The translations under genes and the position numbers were made by a program. From Verrucomicrobiota bacterium (GTDB lineage Bacteria; Verrucomicrobiota; Verrucomicrobiae; Chthoniobacterales; UBA10450), in contig VBQB01000133.1 of assembly GCA_005887855.1 (NCBI GenBank), positions 1-6,664 of the forward strand: a DNA stretch of 6,664 bases. Direction: 5' to 3'. This document shows positions 1-6,664 of this stretch, piece by piece. A model generated the notes under the pieces. That model saw only the letters and a list, made by a program, of their open reading frames with translations. It was not told where the DNA came from and made no database searches. How positions within the stretch are numbered: the stretch's first letter is position 1; each line of letters starts with the position of its first letter.

Positions 1-900
1 CGGCGGTGGCAATTTGAAATCGAAAACACTGACGCCAAAGCGCTGCTTGCCATCGTAAGTGCGACCGTCACTCGCTCCGATCATGATGCGCTTTTTCGTT
101 CCTTTTTCGCGTCCCAGATAAATCATGGTGTGCGTGACCGGCGGATCCCGATCGATATTGTAAGTGCCGCTCCAAAAGAGGAGGTCGCCCGGCTTGAGCG
201 CATCGAGTTCGAACGTATCCGCATGCCGGCTTAACACCGCATCGAAATTTCCCGCCTTGCGCACCCAGACATACTGCTGGCTCGAATCGCGCGGCACATC
301 GGGAAATCCGTTTTGCCGGAGAACGTAATAAACGAAACCGGAGCAATCCATGCCGCCGTTTACGGGATCGGCGGAGCCATATGTGTAACCGAGGTTCTGC
401 TTTGTCAGCTCGAGACCGGCCTCGATAATTTGGCGCACTTTCGGCGGGTAAGTTTCATAGCCCACGATTTCGTTGGGGGAAACCGTCACGTTGGGCGCGC
501 CTTTTTTCTCCGGAGTAGGATGCGCGGTCACTGAAGGCACCGCAGTCGGTTGCGTAGTTTCGGTTGCACTTGGTGACGGCGTTTCCTCCGGCGTGGCCAT
601 CCCGGATGGAGATTCACTCGGGCTGGGACTGGGAGATCTCTTTTTATGTTTTCGTTTTGTTTCCGGTGTTGGACTCGGTGACGGAGTCGGCGAAGTCTTC
701 TTCTTTTTCGGCGAAGCGGTCGGCGATGGACTGACCGTGGATTTCTTCGCTGAGCGCTTTCGATGTTTTCGCGTTGGTGTGGGCGTTGGTGTCGCCTCGA
801 AAACCCTCTTAATTTTCGCGCCTAACGACTCTTCGGCCGCATCAGCGGCGCCAACTGTGCCGAATAACATCGCGACAATTAGAAACGCCCGAAGCATCAT
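1..900 (-). CDS. NlpC/P60-family cell-wall peptidase, exported, with a Pro/Ser/Thr- and Lys-rich linker (3' end cut by window edge)
   Basis: 300 residues are visible in an uninterrupted frame; no stop is reached at the left edge. Residues 1-21 form a signal peptide: Met-Met-Leu-Arg, a hydrophobic core, then Ala-Asp-Ala, with likely cleavage after A21. Residues 36-135 are low complexity, with TPTPTP and SPSPSP runs alternating with basic blocks (RKHRKR at 44-49, KKKK at 65-68, KRKHKKR at 82-88). The catalytic domain spans about 145-300, with the nucleophile motif DCSGF (C186) and the His motif THTMIYLG (H257). Enzymes of this family cut peptide bonds in peptidoglycan stem peptides in the periplasm or at the surface. 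The third polar residue of the usual triad is not obvious: the aligned segment reads MIGAS where many relatives have a His before Ala-Ser. The start is the first of two adjacent ATGs; no Shine-Dalgarno is seen. Family assignment is firm; the exact bond cut is unknown. Confidence 0.9.
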   Translation of the reverse strand, partial: MMLRAFLIVAMLFGTVGAADAAEESLGAKIKRVFEATPTPTPTRKHRKRSAKKSTVSPSPTASPKKKKTSPTPSPSPTPETKRKHKKRSPSPSPSESPSGMATPEETPSPSATETTQPTAVPSVTAHPTPEKKGAPNVTVSPNEIVGYETYPPKVRQIIEAGLELTKQNLGYTYGSADPVNGGMDCSGFVYYVLRQNGFPDVPRDSSQQYVWVRKAGNFDAVLSRHADTFELDALKPGDLLFWSGTYNIDRDPPVTHTMIYLGREKGTKKRIMIGASDGRTYDGKQRFGVSVFDFKLPPP

Positions 901-917
901 TTTAGAAGTGATGGAGT

Positions 918-975
918 TTGTAGGGGTTTCTGTGAAACGCCGACTCCCCCAGCGTCTGACACAGACGCCCTACAA
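918..975. repeat. REPIN-like element: two inverted REP-type hairpins
   Basis: The outer ends are a perfect 8-bp inverted repeat, TTGTAGGG (918-925) and CCCTACAA (968-975). Inside lie two separate hairpins: GTTTC-TGT-GAAAC (926-938) and GCGTCTG-ACA-CAGACGC (952-968). Read inward from each end, both halves begin TTGTAGGG, share a CTGTG core and end near ACGC, so they are inverted, diverged copies whose stems changed in a matched way. A GTAG head followed by a hairpin, paired in inverted orientation, is the published layout of REP sequences and REPINs, which are moved by RAYT (TnpA-REP) transposases. No such transposase lies in the window. The element sits between two genes read in the same direction and ends 17 nt before the wall-peptidase ATG, so it may fold in that gene's leader. 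The structure is seen directly; the REPIN identity is an inference from one copy. Confidence 0.7.
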
Positions 976-1036
976 TCCACATCGCAATGGATAAATTTAT
1001 GGAATTGATTTGGTCGCGGGAATAAAGATCAAAAGA

Positions 1037-2401
1037 TCAGCCGGCGAGTTCGTGAAGAATCGCTTTGTTTAGGCGAATGCCACCTTCGAGATTCTCGAGA
1101 GGGAAATTCTCGTTCGGCGAGTGCGCGCGACAATCCGGGAGCGCGAGTCCCATCAGGAGCGTTTCGATGCCGAGGATGCTGCGGAATTGCGAGACAATCG
1201 GGATGCTGCCGCCTTCGCGAATGAGCGCTACATCCGCGTTGAAGGCCTTGCGCAAAGCGCGTTGTGCGGCTTCGCCGATCTGTGAATGCGGATCAGTGAG
1301 ATACCACGGCCCGCTATGACCATTGGTAATTTCGAGCGTCACGCCTTTTGGCAAATGCTTTCGTAAATGCGTTCTCGCCAGTCTTAGGATTTCGTCACCT
1401 TCTTGGTCCGGAACGAGACGGAATGTCAGCTTCGCTATCGCGTGACTAGCGATGACGGTCTTTGTCCCCTTCCCCTGGTAGCCGCCTCCGATTCCGTTGA
1501 TCTCGGCAGTTGGACGCGCCCAGATGCGCTCAAGTGAATTGTACCCAGCTTCGCCGAAAAGCTCGGGCACGCCGGTTTCTTTCAGAACCAGCTTATCACC
1601 ATCGATTGGAAGCTTGCGCCATGCTTCGCGCTCCCAATCTTCGAGCGGCTTGACGCGATCGTAGAATCCCGCGATTGCGACCCGACCTTCGCGATCATGA
1701 AGCGTGGCCAGTAATTGCGCGAGCGCAGTGATCGGATTCGCAACGGCTCCTCCAAAAACGCCGGAGTGCAAATCCATCTTAGGGCCAGTCACCTTAATCT
1801 CGAGGGCGGTCACTCCGCGCAGCCCGTAGCTCAATGTTGGCACGCCGCGCGCGATCATACCGGTATCGGAAACTACTGCCACGTCGCTTTTCAGCGCGTC
1901 GTGATTGTGACTGAGAAAATCGCCGAGGTTTGCGCTGCCGATTTCTTCTTCGCCCTCGATCACAAGATGCACGTTCACCGGCAATTCGCCCTCTTGTTGG
2001 ATCGTCTCTTGAAGGCCGAGAATGTGCGAAAGGATCTGGCCTTTGTTGTCCGTTGCACCACGCGCAAAAACGTAGCCATCCTTCAGAACAGGCTCAAACG
2101 GCGGCGAATCCCAAAGCTCCAGAGGATCTGGCGGCTGCACATCGTAATGTCCGTAGATCAAAACGGTGCGCCGCCCGGGCCGAGGTTGATTGCGCGCCCA
2201 AACGACCGGATGACCAGGCGTGGGAACCAGTTGTGTCTCCAGACCAATACTCGTGAGTTTCTTCACGAGCCAATGCGCACATTCGGCCAATCTATCGGCG
2301 TACTGGCCGTCGGTCGAGATACTTGGAAACCGCAGGAACGAATACAAATCTTCAAGGTAACTTGGACGCATGCGGTCAATGTTAGACCAACTTTTCGGCA
2401 T
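1037..2401 (-). CDS. M20-family metallopeptidase, carnosinase/cytosolic dipeptidase type
   Basis: The chosen start gives 454 residues, the usual length for M20 dipeptidases. All di-metal site motifs are present: GHYDVQP (H85 ligand, D87 catalytic), ATDNKG (D118 bridging ligand), EGEEEIGS (E152 general base, E153 ligand), VSDTG (D179 ligand) and AHSPNE (H427 ligand). LHSGVFGG (H212) lies in the lid/dimerisation domain (about 190-360) and supplies the active-site His from the partner subunit in known relatives. EGGSIP (396-401) is also typical. No signal peptide is seen, so the enzyme should be cytoplasmic and probably hydrolyses dipeptides or short peptides; substrate cannot be read from sequence. 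The frame is open upstream to 2521, but those 40 residues overlap the divergent permease and resemble no M20 N-terminus. The ATG at 2401 has AGAGG only 3 nt upstream; an alternative ATG at 2371 would give 444 residues. Divergent to the permease, upstream of the wall peptidase. Confidence 0.93.
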   Translation of the reverse strand: MPKSWSNIDRMRPSYLEDLYSFLRFPSISTDGQYADRLAECAHWLVKKLTSIGLETQLVPTPGHPVVWARNQPRPGRRTVLIYGHYDVQPPDPLELWDSPPFEPVLKDGYVFARGATDNKGQILSHILGLQETIQQEGELPVNVHLVIEGEEEIGSANLGDFLSHNHDALKSDVAVVSDTGMIARGVPTLSYGLRGVTALEIKVTGPKMDLHSGVFGGAVANPITALAQLLATLHDREGRVAIAGFYDRVKPLEDWEREAWRKLPIDGDKLVLKETGVPELFGEAGYNSLERIWARPTAEINGIGGGYQGKGTKTVIASHAIAKLTFRLVPDQEGDEILRLARTHLRKHLPKGVTLEITNGHSGPWYLTDPHSQIGEAAQRALRKAFNADVALIREGGSIPIVSQFRSILGIETLLMGLALPDCRAHSPNENFPLENLEGGIRLNKAILHELAG

Positions 2402-2472
2402 TTGCCTCTGAATTGCGTAACACAAATCGAAATGGGCTTGTTTCCTGCGTTGCCGTGCGCCAGCGTGCGCGC
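2402..2472. promoter_or_regulatory. divergent intergenic region between dipeptidase and permease
   Basis: These 71 bp separate the two chosen start codons and must hold, or lie next to, the promoters of both genes unless these extend into the coding regions. I could not find a convincing -35/-10 pair on either strand, nor a clear operator palindrome. The right part is GC-rich (GCGTTGCCGTGCGCCAGCG near 2450-2468). The permease frame is open back to a TTG at 2413, so part of this stretch could be coding if that start is used. Shared regulation of the two genes is possible from the layout only. Confidence 0.35.
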
Positions 2473-3801
2473 ATGCCCGAACCTTCGCCACTGAAAGAAG
2501 AAGCGGGCTTGATTCGCGCAATCGGAGTTCCCGGGCTCACTGCGAACATCGTTAACGCCACCATCGGCGCCGGCATTTTCGCGTTGCCGGCGTTGGTGGC
2601 GGCTCAACTTGGGGCGGCATCCCCTCTCGCCTACGTTATTTGCGCGGTGGCGATGTGTTTGTTCGTCACGTCGTTTGCGATGGCGGGCAGTCGCGTTTCG
2701 CTCACCGGCGGTCTGTACGCTTATGTCGAGGTTGCCTTTGGCCGCTACATCGGATTCCTGGCCGGCGTGCTTTATTTTCTCACGGCCATCCTCGCCATTT
2801 CCGGCATAATCGGTCTGATTGCTACCTCAGTGGGAGGATTGATTCCCGTTTTCGCAACGCAACTTGGTCGTGTGGTGGTCATTTTGTTCATCTTGCTCTT
2901 TCTCGTGGCAATCAACGTGCGCGGTGTACGGATCGGCGCGCGTGCGGTTGAAACGGTCACGTTGATCAAGCTCGCGCCGCTAATCATTTTCATCGTCGCG
3001 GGAATTTTCTTTATTCGGCCAGAAGCCTTGGCGTGGCCTGGCTGGCCCCGAGGCGACGCTCTTGGCAGAAGTGTTCTCCAGTTGCTCTTCGCATTCGTGG
3101 GCGTAGAGATCGCACTCGTTCCAAGTGGGGAAGTTAAACATCCCGCGCGCACCGTCCCGCGAGCGATTTTCACCGCGCTCGGCGTAACGACTCTGCTTTA
3201 CATCATGATTCAACTCGTCGCCCTGGGTGTTCTGGGCAACGAACTGGGAAAATACGGGGATACGGCGCTGGCCGAAGCGGCTGCCCAATTTCTCGGAAAC
3301 ATCGGGCGAATGTTGATGCTTGTCGGACTGGCCGTCTCCGCCTTTGGCTGGACGACGAGCGATATTCTGAGCTCGCCCCGAATTATCTTTGCCTTCGGGC
3401 GTGACGCTTTCATTCCAAAATTGTTTGCGCATGTGCATCCGCGATTTCACACGCCCGACGTCGCGATTGTTACTTATGCCGCGACCGCGTTTGCTCTTTC
3501 CTTCAGCTCGACTTTTCAAAGGCTCGCCGTCCTTTCCAATATGGCGGTGCTGTTGCTCTACATTCTTTGCTGTCTCGCTGCGCTAGAATTGAATCGTCGC
3601 GATATCCGAAGCGACGGAGCGCCATTCAAATTTCGCGGCGGAAGCTTGGTTCCGATCGTTGCGATCATTTTGATTATCTGGGTGCTTGCCCACGCGAGGA
3701 AGGATGAATTCGAGATCACAGCTGCATGTCTTGTTGTGGCGTCTTTGCTCTTCCTCATCCGACAATTCGTTCGGAAAAGGTTCGATCACGCATCGCCGTA
3801 G
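2473..3801 (+). CDS. APC-superfamily amino acid permease
   Basis: 442 residues from the ATG at 2473. About 12 hydrophobic segments can be placed: 22-47, 52-72, 90-122, 133-148, 162-181, 199-218, 232-254, 278-298, 330-345, 349-371, 390-406 and 414-431. TM1 carries the substrate-binding break ATIGAGIF (29-36), and TM6 carries FAFVGVE (206-212) followed by EVKHPARTVPRA, both hallmarks of amino acid/polyamine/organocation transporters. SPRIIFAFGRDAFIP (301-315) is the conserved cytoplasmic loop after TM8. The protein should sit in the inner membrane and take up an amino acid or related amine by proton- or sodium-coupled symport, or by exchange; substrate is not readable. The ATG is preferred over the TTG at 2413 because the extra 20 residues are Arg-rich and unlike the family's N-terminus, though neither start has a Shine-Dalgarno. 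The divergent dipeptidase neighbour fits a role in peptide-derived amino acid use, by context only. Confidence 0.92.
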   Translation: MPEPSPLKEEAGLIRAIGVPGLTANIVNATIGAGIFALPALVAAQLGAASPLAYVICAVAMCLFVTSFAMAGSRVSLTGGLYAYVEVAFGRYIGFLAGVLYFLTAILAISGIIGLIATSVGGLIPVFATQLGRVVVILFILLFLVAINVRGVRIGARAVETVTLIKLAPLIIFIVAGIFFIRPEALAWPGWPRGDALGRSVLQLLFAFVGVEIALVPSGEVKHPARTVPRAIFTALGVTTLLYIMIQLVALGVLGNELGKYGDTALAEAAAQFLGNIGRMLMLVGLAVSAFGWTTSDILSSPRIIFAFGRDAFIPKLFAHVHPRFHTPDVAIVTYAATAFALSFSSTFQRLAVLSNMAVLLLYILCCLAALELNRRDIRSDGAPFKFRGGSLVPIVAIILIIWVLAHARKDEFEITAACLVVASLLFLIRQFVRKRFDHASP

Positions 3802-3823
3802 CCGCGCCCCCTCTGGGGTCATA

Positions 3824-3884
3824 CATAGACGCGCCACATGCTTTTGGCTACGGCTGTCGAATTTGCGCGATTGAAACGTCTATG
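3824..3884. repeat. 8-bp inverted repeat bounding 61 bp
   Basis: CATAGACG (3824-3831) and CGTCTATG (3877-3884) are perfect reverse complements 45 bp apart. The interior shows only short self-complementary bits, such as GCGC at both sides, and no clear nested hairpins. It does not share the GTAG heads of the 918-975 element. It could be a weak RNA structure after the permease gene, a decayed small mobile element, or chance. Confidence 0.35.
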
Positions 3885-3955
3885 GAGGCTGGAATTTGGA
3901 GCTTTGCCGAAGCGCCCACGTACAACATCCTGTGGATGGCTGGAGCTCGAAGCCC
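3883..3955. repeat. imperfect direct repeat, about 23-35 bp units
   Basis: 3883-3917 contains, in order, TGGAGGCTGGA, GGAGCT, GAAGC and CCC; 3933-3955 contains TGGATGGCTGGAGCT, then CGAAGCCC. The second unit looks like the first with two short stretches removed. This resembles slippage-prone purine-rich intergenic DNA rather than a functional array. Confidence 0.3.
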
Positions 3956-3976
3956 TTCAAATTGTGTGATTTTCGC

Positions 3977-4003
3977 TTGTAACCCTGGCAAGGTTATTAT
4001 ATT
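3977..4003 (+). promoter_or_regulatory. candidate promoter for smc
   Basis: TTGTAA (3977-3982) and TATATT (3998-4003) resemble -35 and -10 boxes, but the 15-nt spacing is shorter than the usual 17. They lie in the most AT-rich patch upstream of smc, about 33 nt before the ATG. Sigma factor preferences of this lineage are not known to me, so this is a weak call. Confidence 0.25.
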
Positions 4004-4035
4004 GACCATTCGAGGTCCGAGATTTCGGCCTTCGC

Positions 4036-6664
4036 ATGCATCTACAATCTCTCGAGCTTTTCGGCTTCAAATCGTTCGCCGACAAAACGATCTTCAATTT
4101 TCACGAAGGCATTACCGCTATTGTCGGGCCAAACGGTTGCGGAAAATCCAATGTGCTTGACGCCGTGCGCTGGGTTTTGGGGGAACAGTCCGCCAAATCG
4201 CTTCGTGGCGACGAGATGGCCGACGTCATTTTCAACGGCACCGACACGCGCAAGCCTGTGGGTTTTGCTGAGGTCTCTCTGACTCTTTCTGATTGCGCAA
4301 CCGATCTGGCAATCGATTGGCACGACGTGCGCGTAACGCGCCGGGTTTATCGAGACGGCAATTCCGATTACCTACTTAATAAAACGCCGTGCCGTCTCCG
4401 CGATATTCAAAATCTTTTCGCCGACACCGGCGTGGCGCGCGCCGCCTACTCGATGATGGAACAAGGCAAGATCGACATGGTCTTGAGTTCGCGCCCGGAG
4501 GATCGCCGCGCGGTCTTTGAAGAAGCGGCCGGAATTACAAAATACAAAACGCAGAAACGCGAGGCGCTGCGCAAACTTGAAGCGACCGAGGCAAATCTCT
4601 TGCGCATCGGCGACGTGATCAAAGAAGTGAAGCGTCAGATCGGCTCACTGCAACGCCAGGCGGGCAAGGCGCGGCGTTACCAAGCGTTACATACTGATCT
4701 TCGCGTCCTCGACACTCAGCACTCGCGCAAGCAGCTCGATTCGCTTGAAGCTGAGCTTGCCCGCTGCCACGCCGAGATCGCGCGCCTTGCTGAGTCGGAA
4801 CAGGCGAGCCGCGCTAAGATCGACATGGACGAGAACGAACTTGCTGAACGACGCGCTGTCCTGGACAAAATCGACAGACAGATCGCCGATGGCCGCACCG
4901 GGTTACAGCGTTTGCAAAGCGAAATCGGAACGCATCACAGTCGAATCGACCTGAACCGTCAGCGCGCCGAGGAATTGACGGAGTTAATCGAGCGTTCCCG
5001 AAAAGATATCGCCGCGGCCGAGGCAAAGCGCTCTCAGCAAGAGAAAGAAATACAGGAGGCAAGCGCGCTGATTGAAAAGATAAACCAACTTCTTCAAACC
5101 AAGCAAGACGAACTGGCCACGCTTACCGATTTCATCTCGGAACTTCGCGCCGGGCGCAGCTCGCACGAGTCGAAGCTTGAGACGCTGCGACTGGCAATGT
5201 CAAAAAAGGAAAGTCGGATTGCCGAACTGGCGGATGAACTCTCTGGGATTGCGATTCGCCGGGAAACGACCGAGGAAAATCGACGCGATCTCGACGGCGC
5301 GATTTCCGCTGCACATGCAGCTCGCGGCAAAGTTCAGAAAGAGATCACCGCCGCACGCGCGGCGGCAGAGACCGCGCGGAACAATGTCGATCTTCTGAAA
5401 ACGAAAGCCCAAGTCGGAGAGGAAAAATTACGACAGCATCAACAGCTCGCAGCCGACACTGAAAAAAATCTGGCCGCAATTGGGCGTGCGTTGGCGGAAA
5501 AAGAATCGCGTCTTGATATTCTGCGTCAACTTAACGAAGAAGGTGAAGGTCTCGCGCAAGGTTCACAAGCTGTGCTCAAAGGGCTCCAAGATCCTTCGCG
5601 AATCCAGCCCGCCGTGGCGGGAGCCTTTGTTTCAAATCTCGAGGTCGATCCAGAATATATCGCTGCAATCGAAGCTGCGCTGGGTCGAAATCTGCAAGCG
5701 ATCGTGTTGCAAGATGCCCAACTGGCGCCCGAAATTATAGATGCCTTGACGAAGAAGAAACTCGGCCAAGCGGCCCTGGTTATTCCGGAATTCTGTAGTT
5801 CTTCGCCTAAGGCTCACGCACCGCTCCCAAAGAATGCTCTCGCCTGGGCGATCGACAAGGTGAAAGCGCCAGACTCACTTGCGCCGCTGGTGGCACGGTT
5901 GCTGCACGATGTCGCAATCTTTCGCGATATTGAGGGAGCCTTGTCCTGCAAAAAAAATGGAAACGACTTGGCGGTCGCGACGCTCTCCGGTGAATTTATT
6001 TCAGCCGAAGGAATCCTCTTTGGCGGCAGCCGGGACGCTTCGGCCGATTCCTTGCTCGAACGCAAAGCGCGCATGTCGATTCTGACCGCAGAATATTCCG
6101 ACGCCTGCAACGAACGCGATGCGCTGCTCCAAAAACGCGACGGATTAAATTCAATATTGGAGAAGGCAACGAACGATTTCGAAGGAGCACGGCGCGAATA
6201 TGAGTTGGCTGATCGGGAACAGTCGGCTTCGGAAAACAGATTTCTCTTCCGGGAGCGAGAATTACAGGAAAACGAAAAGAAGATCGACGAGCTCTGCTCG
6301 GAGCAGACAACGCTCACCCAGCAAATCCAAAGCGCGGACGAGCGCATTGCAAAGTTGGAAGAAGAATTGGCTGCAGAACGCACGAATCTAGAGGCACAAC
6401 AAGCCCAGGAGCTCACGGCAGAAGCAGCACAGAAAGAGGCGGCAAGACGCGAAGATCAAGCGATGGAGCAGCTAAACGAATTGCGCCTTGTGCTCGCTAC
6501 CGAGCGACAGCGTCATGAGAATCTTATCGCACAACACCAGCCGATGACCGCCCGTGAAGCTGAACTCGCGGACACAATCGCGGCTCGACGCGCGGAGATC
6601 GCGAATTTCGAAGAGCGACTGGCCGCGCAAGCTAGCGAATCGAAGAGCGCTGAAACTGCCATTG
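4036..6664 (+). CDS. smc: chromosome segregation/condensation ATPase SMC (3' end cut by window edge)
   Basis: 876 codons are visible; complete bacterial SMC proteins are about 1,150-1,300. The N-terminal ABC head half has LFGFKSFA (8-15), Walker A GPNGCGKSN (31-39, K37), the arginine-finger segment KSLRG (R57), and the Q-loop in MMEQGKID (Q143), followed by SSRPEDRRAVFEEAAGI (151-167). Residues about 170-515 form a Glu/Lys/Arg/Ala-rich coiled coil. The hinge spans about 519-665, beginning DPSRIQPAVAG and ending with the glycine motif EGILFGGS (658-665). The returning coil starts near 668 and runs to the edge; the ABC signature, Walker B and D-loop are therefore outside the window. SMC dimerises at the hinge and, with ScpA/ScpB, forms an ATP-driven complex that extrudes DNA loops and separates sister chromosomes. 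The ATG gives the standard N-terminus (hydrophobic, LEL, GFKSF). No Shine-Dalgarno is seen. No frameshift or unusual insertion is visible. Confidence 0.97.
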   Translation, partial: MHLQSLELFGFKSFADKTIFNFHEGITAIVGPNGCGKSNVLDAVRWVLGEQSAKSLRGDEMADVIFNGTDTRKPVGFAEVSLTLSDCATDLAIDWHDVRVTRRVYRDGNSDYLLNKTPCRLRDIQNLFADTGVARAAYSMMEQGKIDMVLSSRPEDRRAVFEEAAGITKYKTQKREALRKLEATEANLLRIGDVIKEVKRQIGSLQRQAGKARRYQALHTDLRVLDTQHSRKQLDSLEAELARCHAEIARLAESEQASRAKIDMDENELAERRAVLDKIDRQIADGRTGLQRLQSEIGTHHSRIDLNRQRAEELTELIERSRKDIAAAEAKRSQQEKEIQEASALIEKINQLLQTKQDELATLTDFISELRAGRSSHESKLETLRLAMSKKESRIAELADELSGIAIRRETTEENRRDLDGAISAAHAARGKVQKEITAARAAAETARNNVDLLKTKAQVGEEKLRQHQQLAADTEKNLAAIGRALAEKESRLDILRQLNEEGEGLAQGSQAVLKGLQDPSRIQPAVAGAFVSNLEVDPEYIAAIEAALGRNLQAIVLQDAQLAPEIIDALTKKKLGQAALVIPEFCSSSPKAHAPLPKNALAWAIDKVKAPDSLAPLVARLLHDVAIFRDIEGALSCKKNGNDLAVATLSGEFISAEGILFGGSRDASADSLLERKARMSILTAEYSDACNERDALLQKRDGLNSILEKATNDFEGARREYELADREQSASENRFLFRERELQENEKKIDELCSEQTTLTQQIQSADERIAKLEEELAAERTNLEAQQAQELTAEAAQKEAARREDQAMEQLNELRLVLATERQRHENLIAQHQPMTAREAELADTIAARRAEIANFEERLAAQASESKSAETAI

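Larger units (their letters stand above)
3802..4035. other. 234-bp intergenic region between permease and smc
   Basis: No credible gene lies here. A plus-strand frame runs through it, but it starts inside the permease, ends inside smc and shows no family features. From left to right it holds a 4-bp C/G hairpin just after the permease stop without a T run, an 8-bp inverted repeat (3824-3884), an imperfect direct repeat (3883-3955), and an AT-rich patch (3994-4003) that is the best promoter candidate for smc. The last 30 nt before the smc ATG contain no well-spaced Shine-Dalgarno. Confidence 0.6.

Noticed and set aside
473..994. 173-residue plus-strand frame rich in Gly/Val/Asp repeats
   Set aside because: It is the antisense of the Pro/Ser/Thr and Lys-rich linker of the minus-strand wall peptidase; its Gly/Val/Phe pattern is the mirror of those codons.
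1022..1039. AAAGATCAAAAGATC tandem-like motif at the dipeptidase stop, considered as a terminator or repeat
   Set aside because: The paired arms are only GATC (4 bp) and no T run follows on the minus strand in the right place; likely chance.
1715..2494. 259-residue plus-strand frame opposite the dipeptidase
   Set aside because: The opposite strand encodes all M20 metal-site motifs in one frame; this one shows no family features.
2402..2521. 40-residue N-terminal extension of the dipeptidase as a targeting peptide
   Set aside because: It has no signal-peptide layout, is rich in Arg/Gln/Ala, and lies over the permease start and upstream region.
3807..3818. CCCC-TCT-GGGG hairpin right after the permease stop, considered as an intrinsic terminator
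   Set aside because: The stem is only four base pairs and no T run follows, so it does not meet the usual criteria.
3726..4160. 144-residue plus-strand frame bridging permease, intergenic region and smc
   Set aside because: It begins inside the permease, ends inside smc in another frame, has no ribosome site and no recognisable domain.
5814..6416. 200-residue minus-strand frame opposite smc
   Set aside because: Ser/Arg-rich composition is the typical shadow of Glu/Ala/Arg coiled-coil codons; the smc frame on the other strand is unambiguous.

Overview
The window looks like a piece of a Verrucomicrobiota chromosome, possibly a soil lineage near Chthoniobacterales. This placement is an inference from the wording of the SMC N-terminus and the overall gene style, not from a marker gene or a search. 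There are four real protein genes, two of them cut by the window edges, and no rRNA, tRNA, CRISPR array or recognisable transposase. Nothing here amounts to a clearly new biological system; the most unusual element is a small repeat between the first two genes.

Layout: (1) 1-900, minus strand: an exported NlpC/P60-type cell-wall peptidase with a signal peptide, a long Pro/Ser/Thr linker carrying Lys/Arg blocks, and a catalytic domain; its last residues lie off the left edge. (2) 918-975: a 58-bp REPIN-like element, two inverted REP-type halves that each start with GTAG and form their own hairpin. (3) 1037-2401, minus strand: a complete M20-family metallopeptidase of the carnosinase/cytosolic dipeptidase type. 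(4) 2402-2472: a short divergent intergenic region. (5) 2473-3801, plus strand: a 12-TM amino acid permease of the APC superfamily. (6) 3802-4035: a 234-bp intergenic stretch with an 8-bp inverted repeat, an imperfect direct repeat and an AT-rich candidate promoter. (7) 4036-6664, plus strand: the first 876 codons of the chromosome condensation ATPase SMC (head N-half, coiled coil, hinge, part of the returning coil), cut by the right edge.

How the genes may relate: the wall peptidase could release peptides, the permease could import amino acids, and the dipeptidase could hydrolyse dipeptides in the cytoplasm. That suggests a loose peptide-use neighbourhood, but the sequence shows only adjacency and a divergent gene pair. 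SMC is an unrelated housekeeping gene with its own upstream region. None of the four chosen starts has a well-placed Shine-Dalgarno sequence; only the dipeptidase has a purine stretch nearby.
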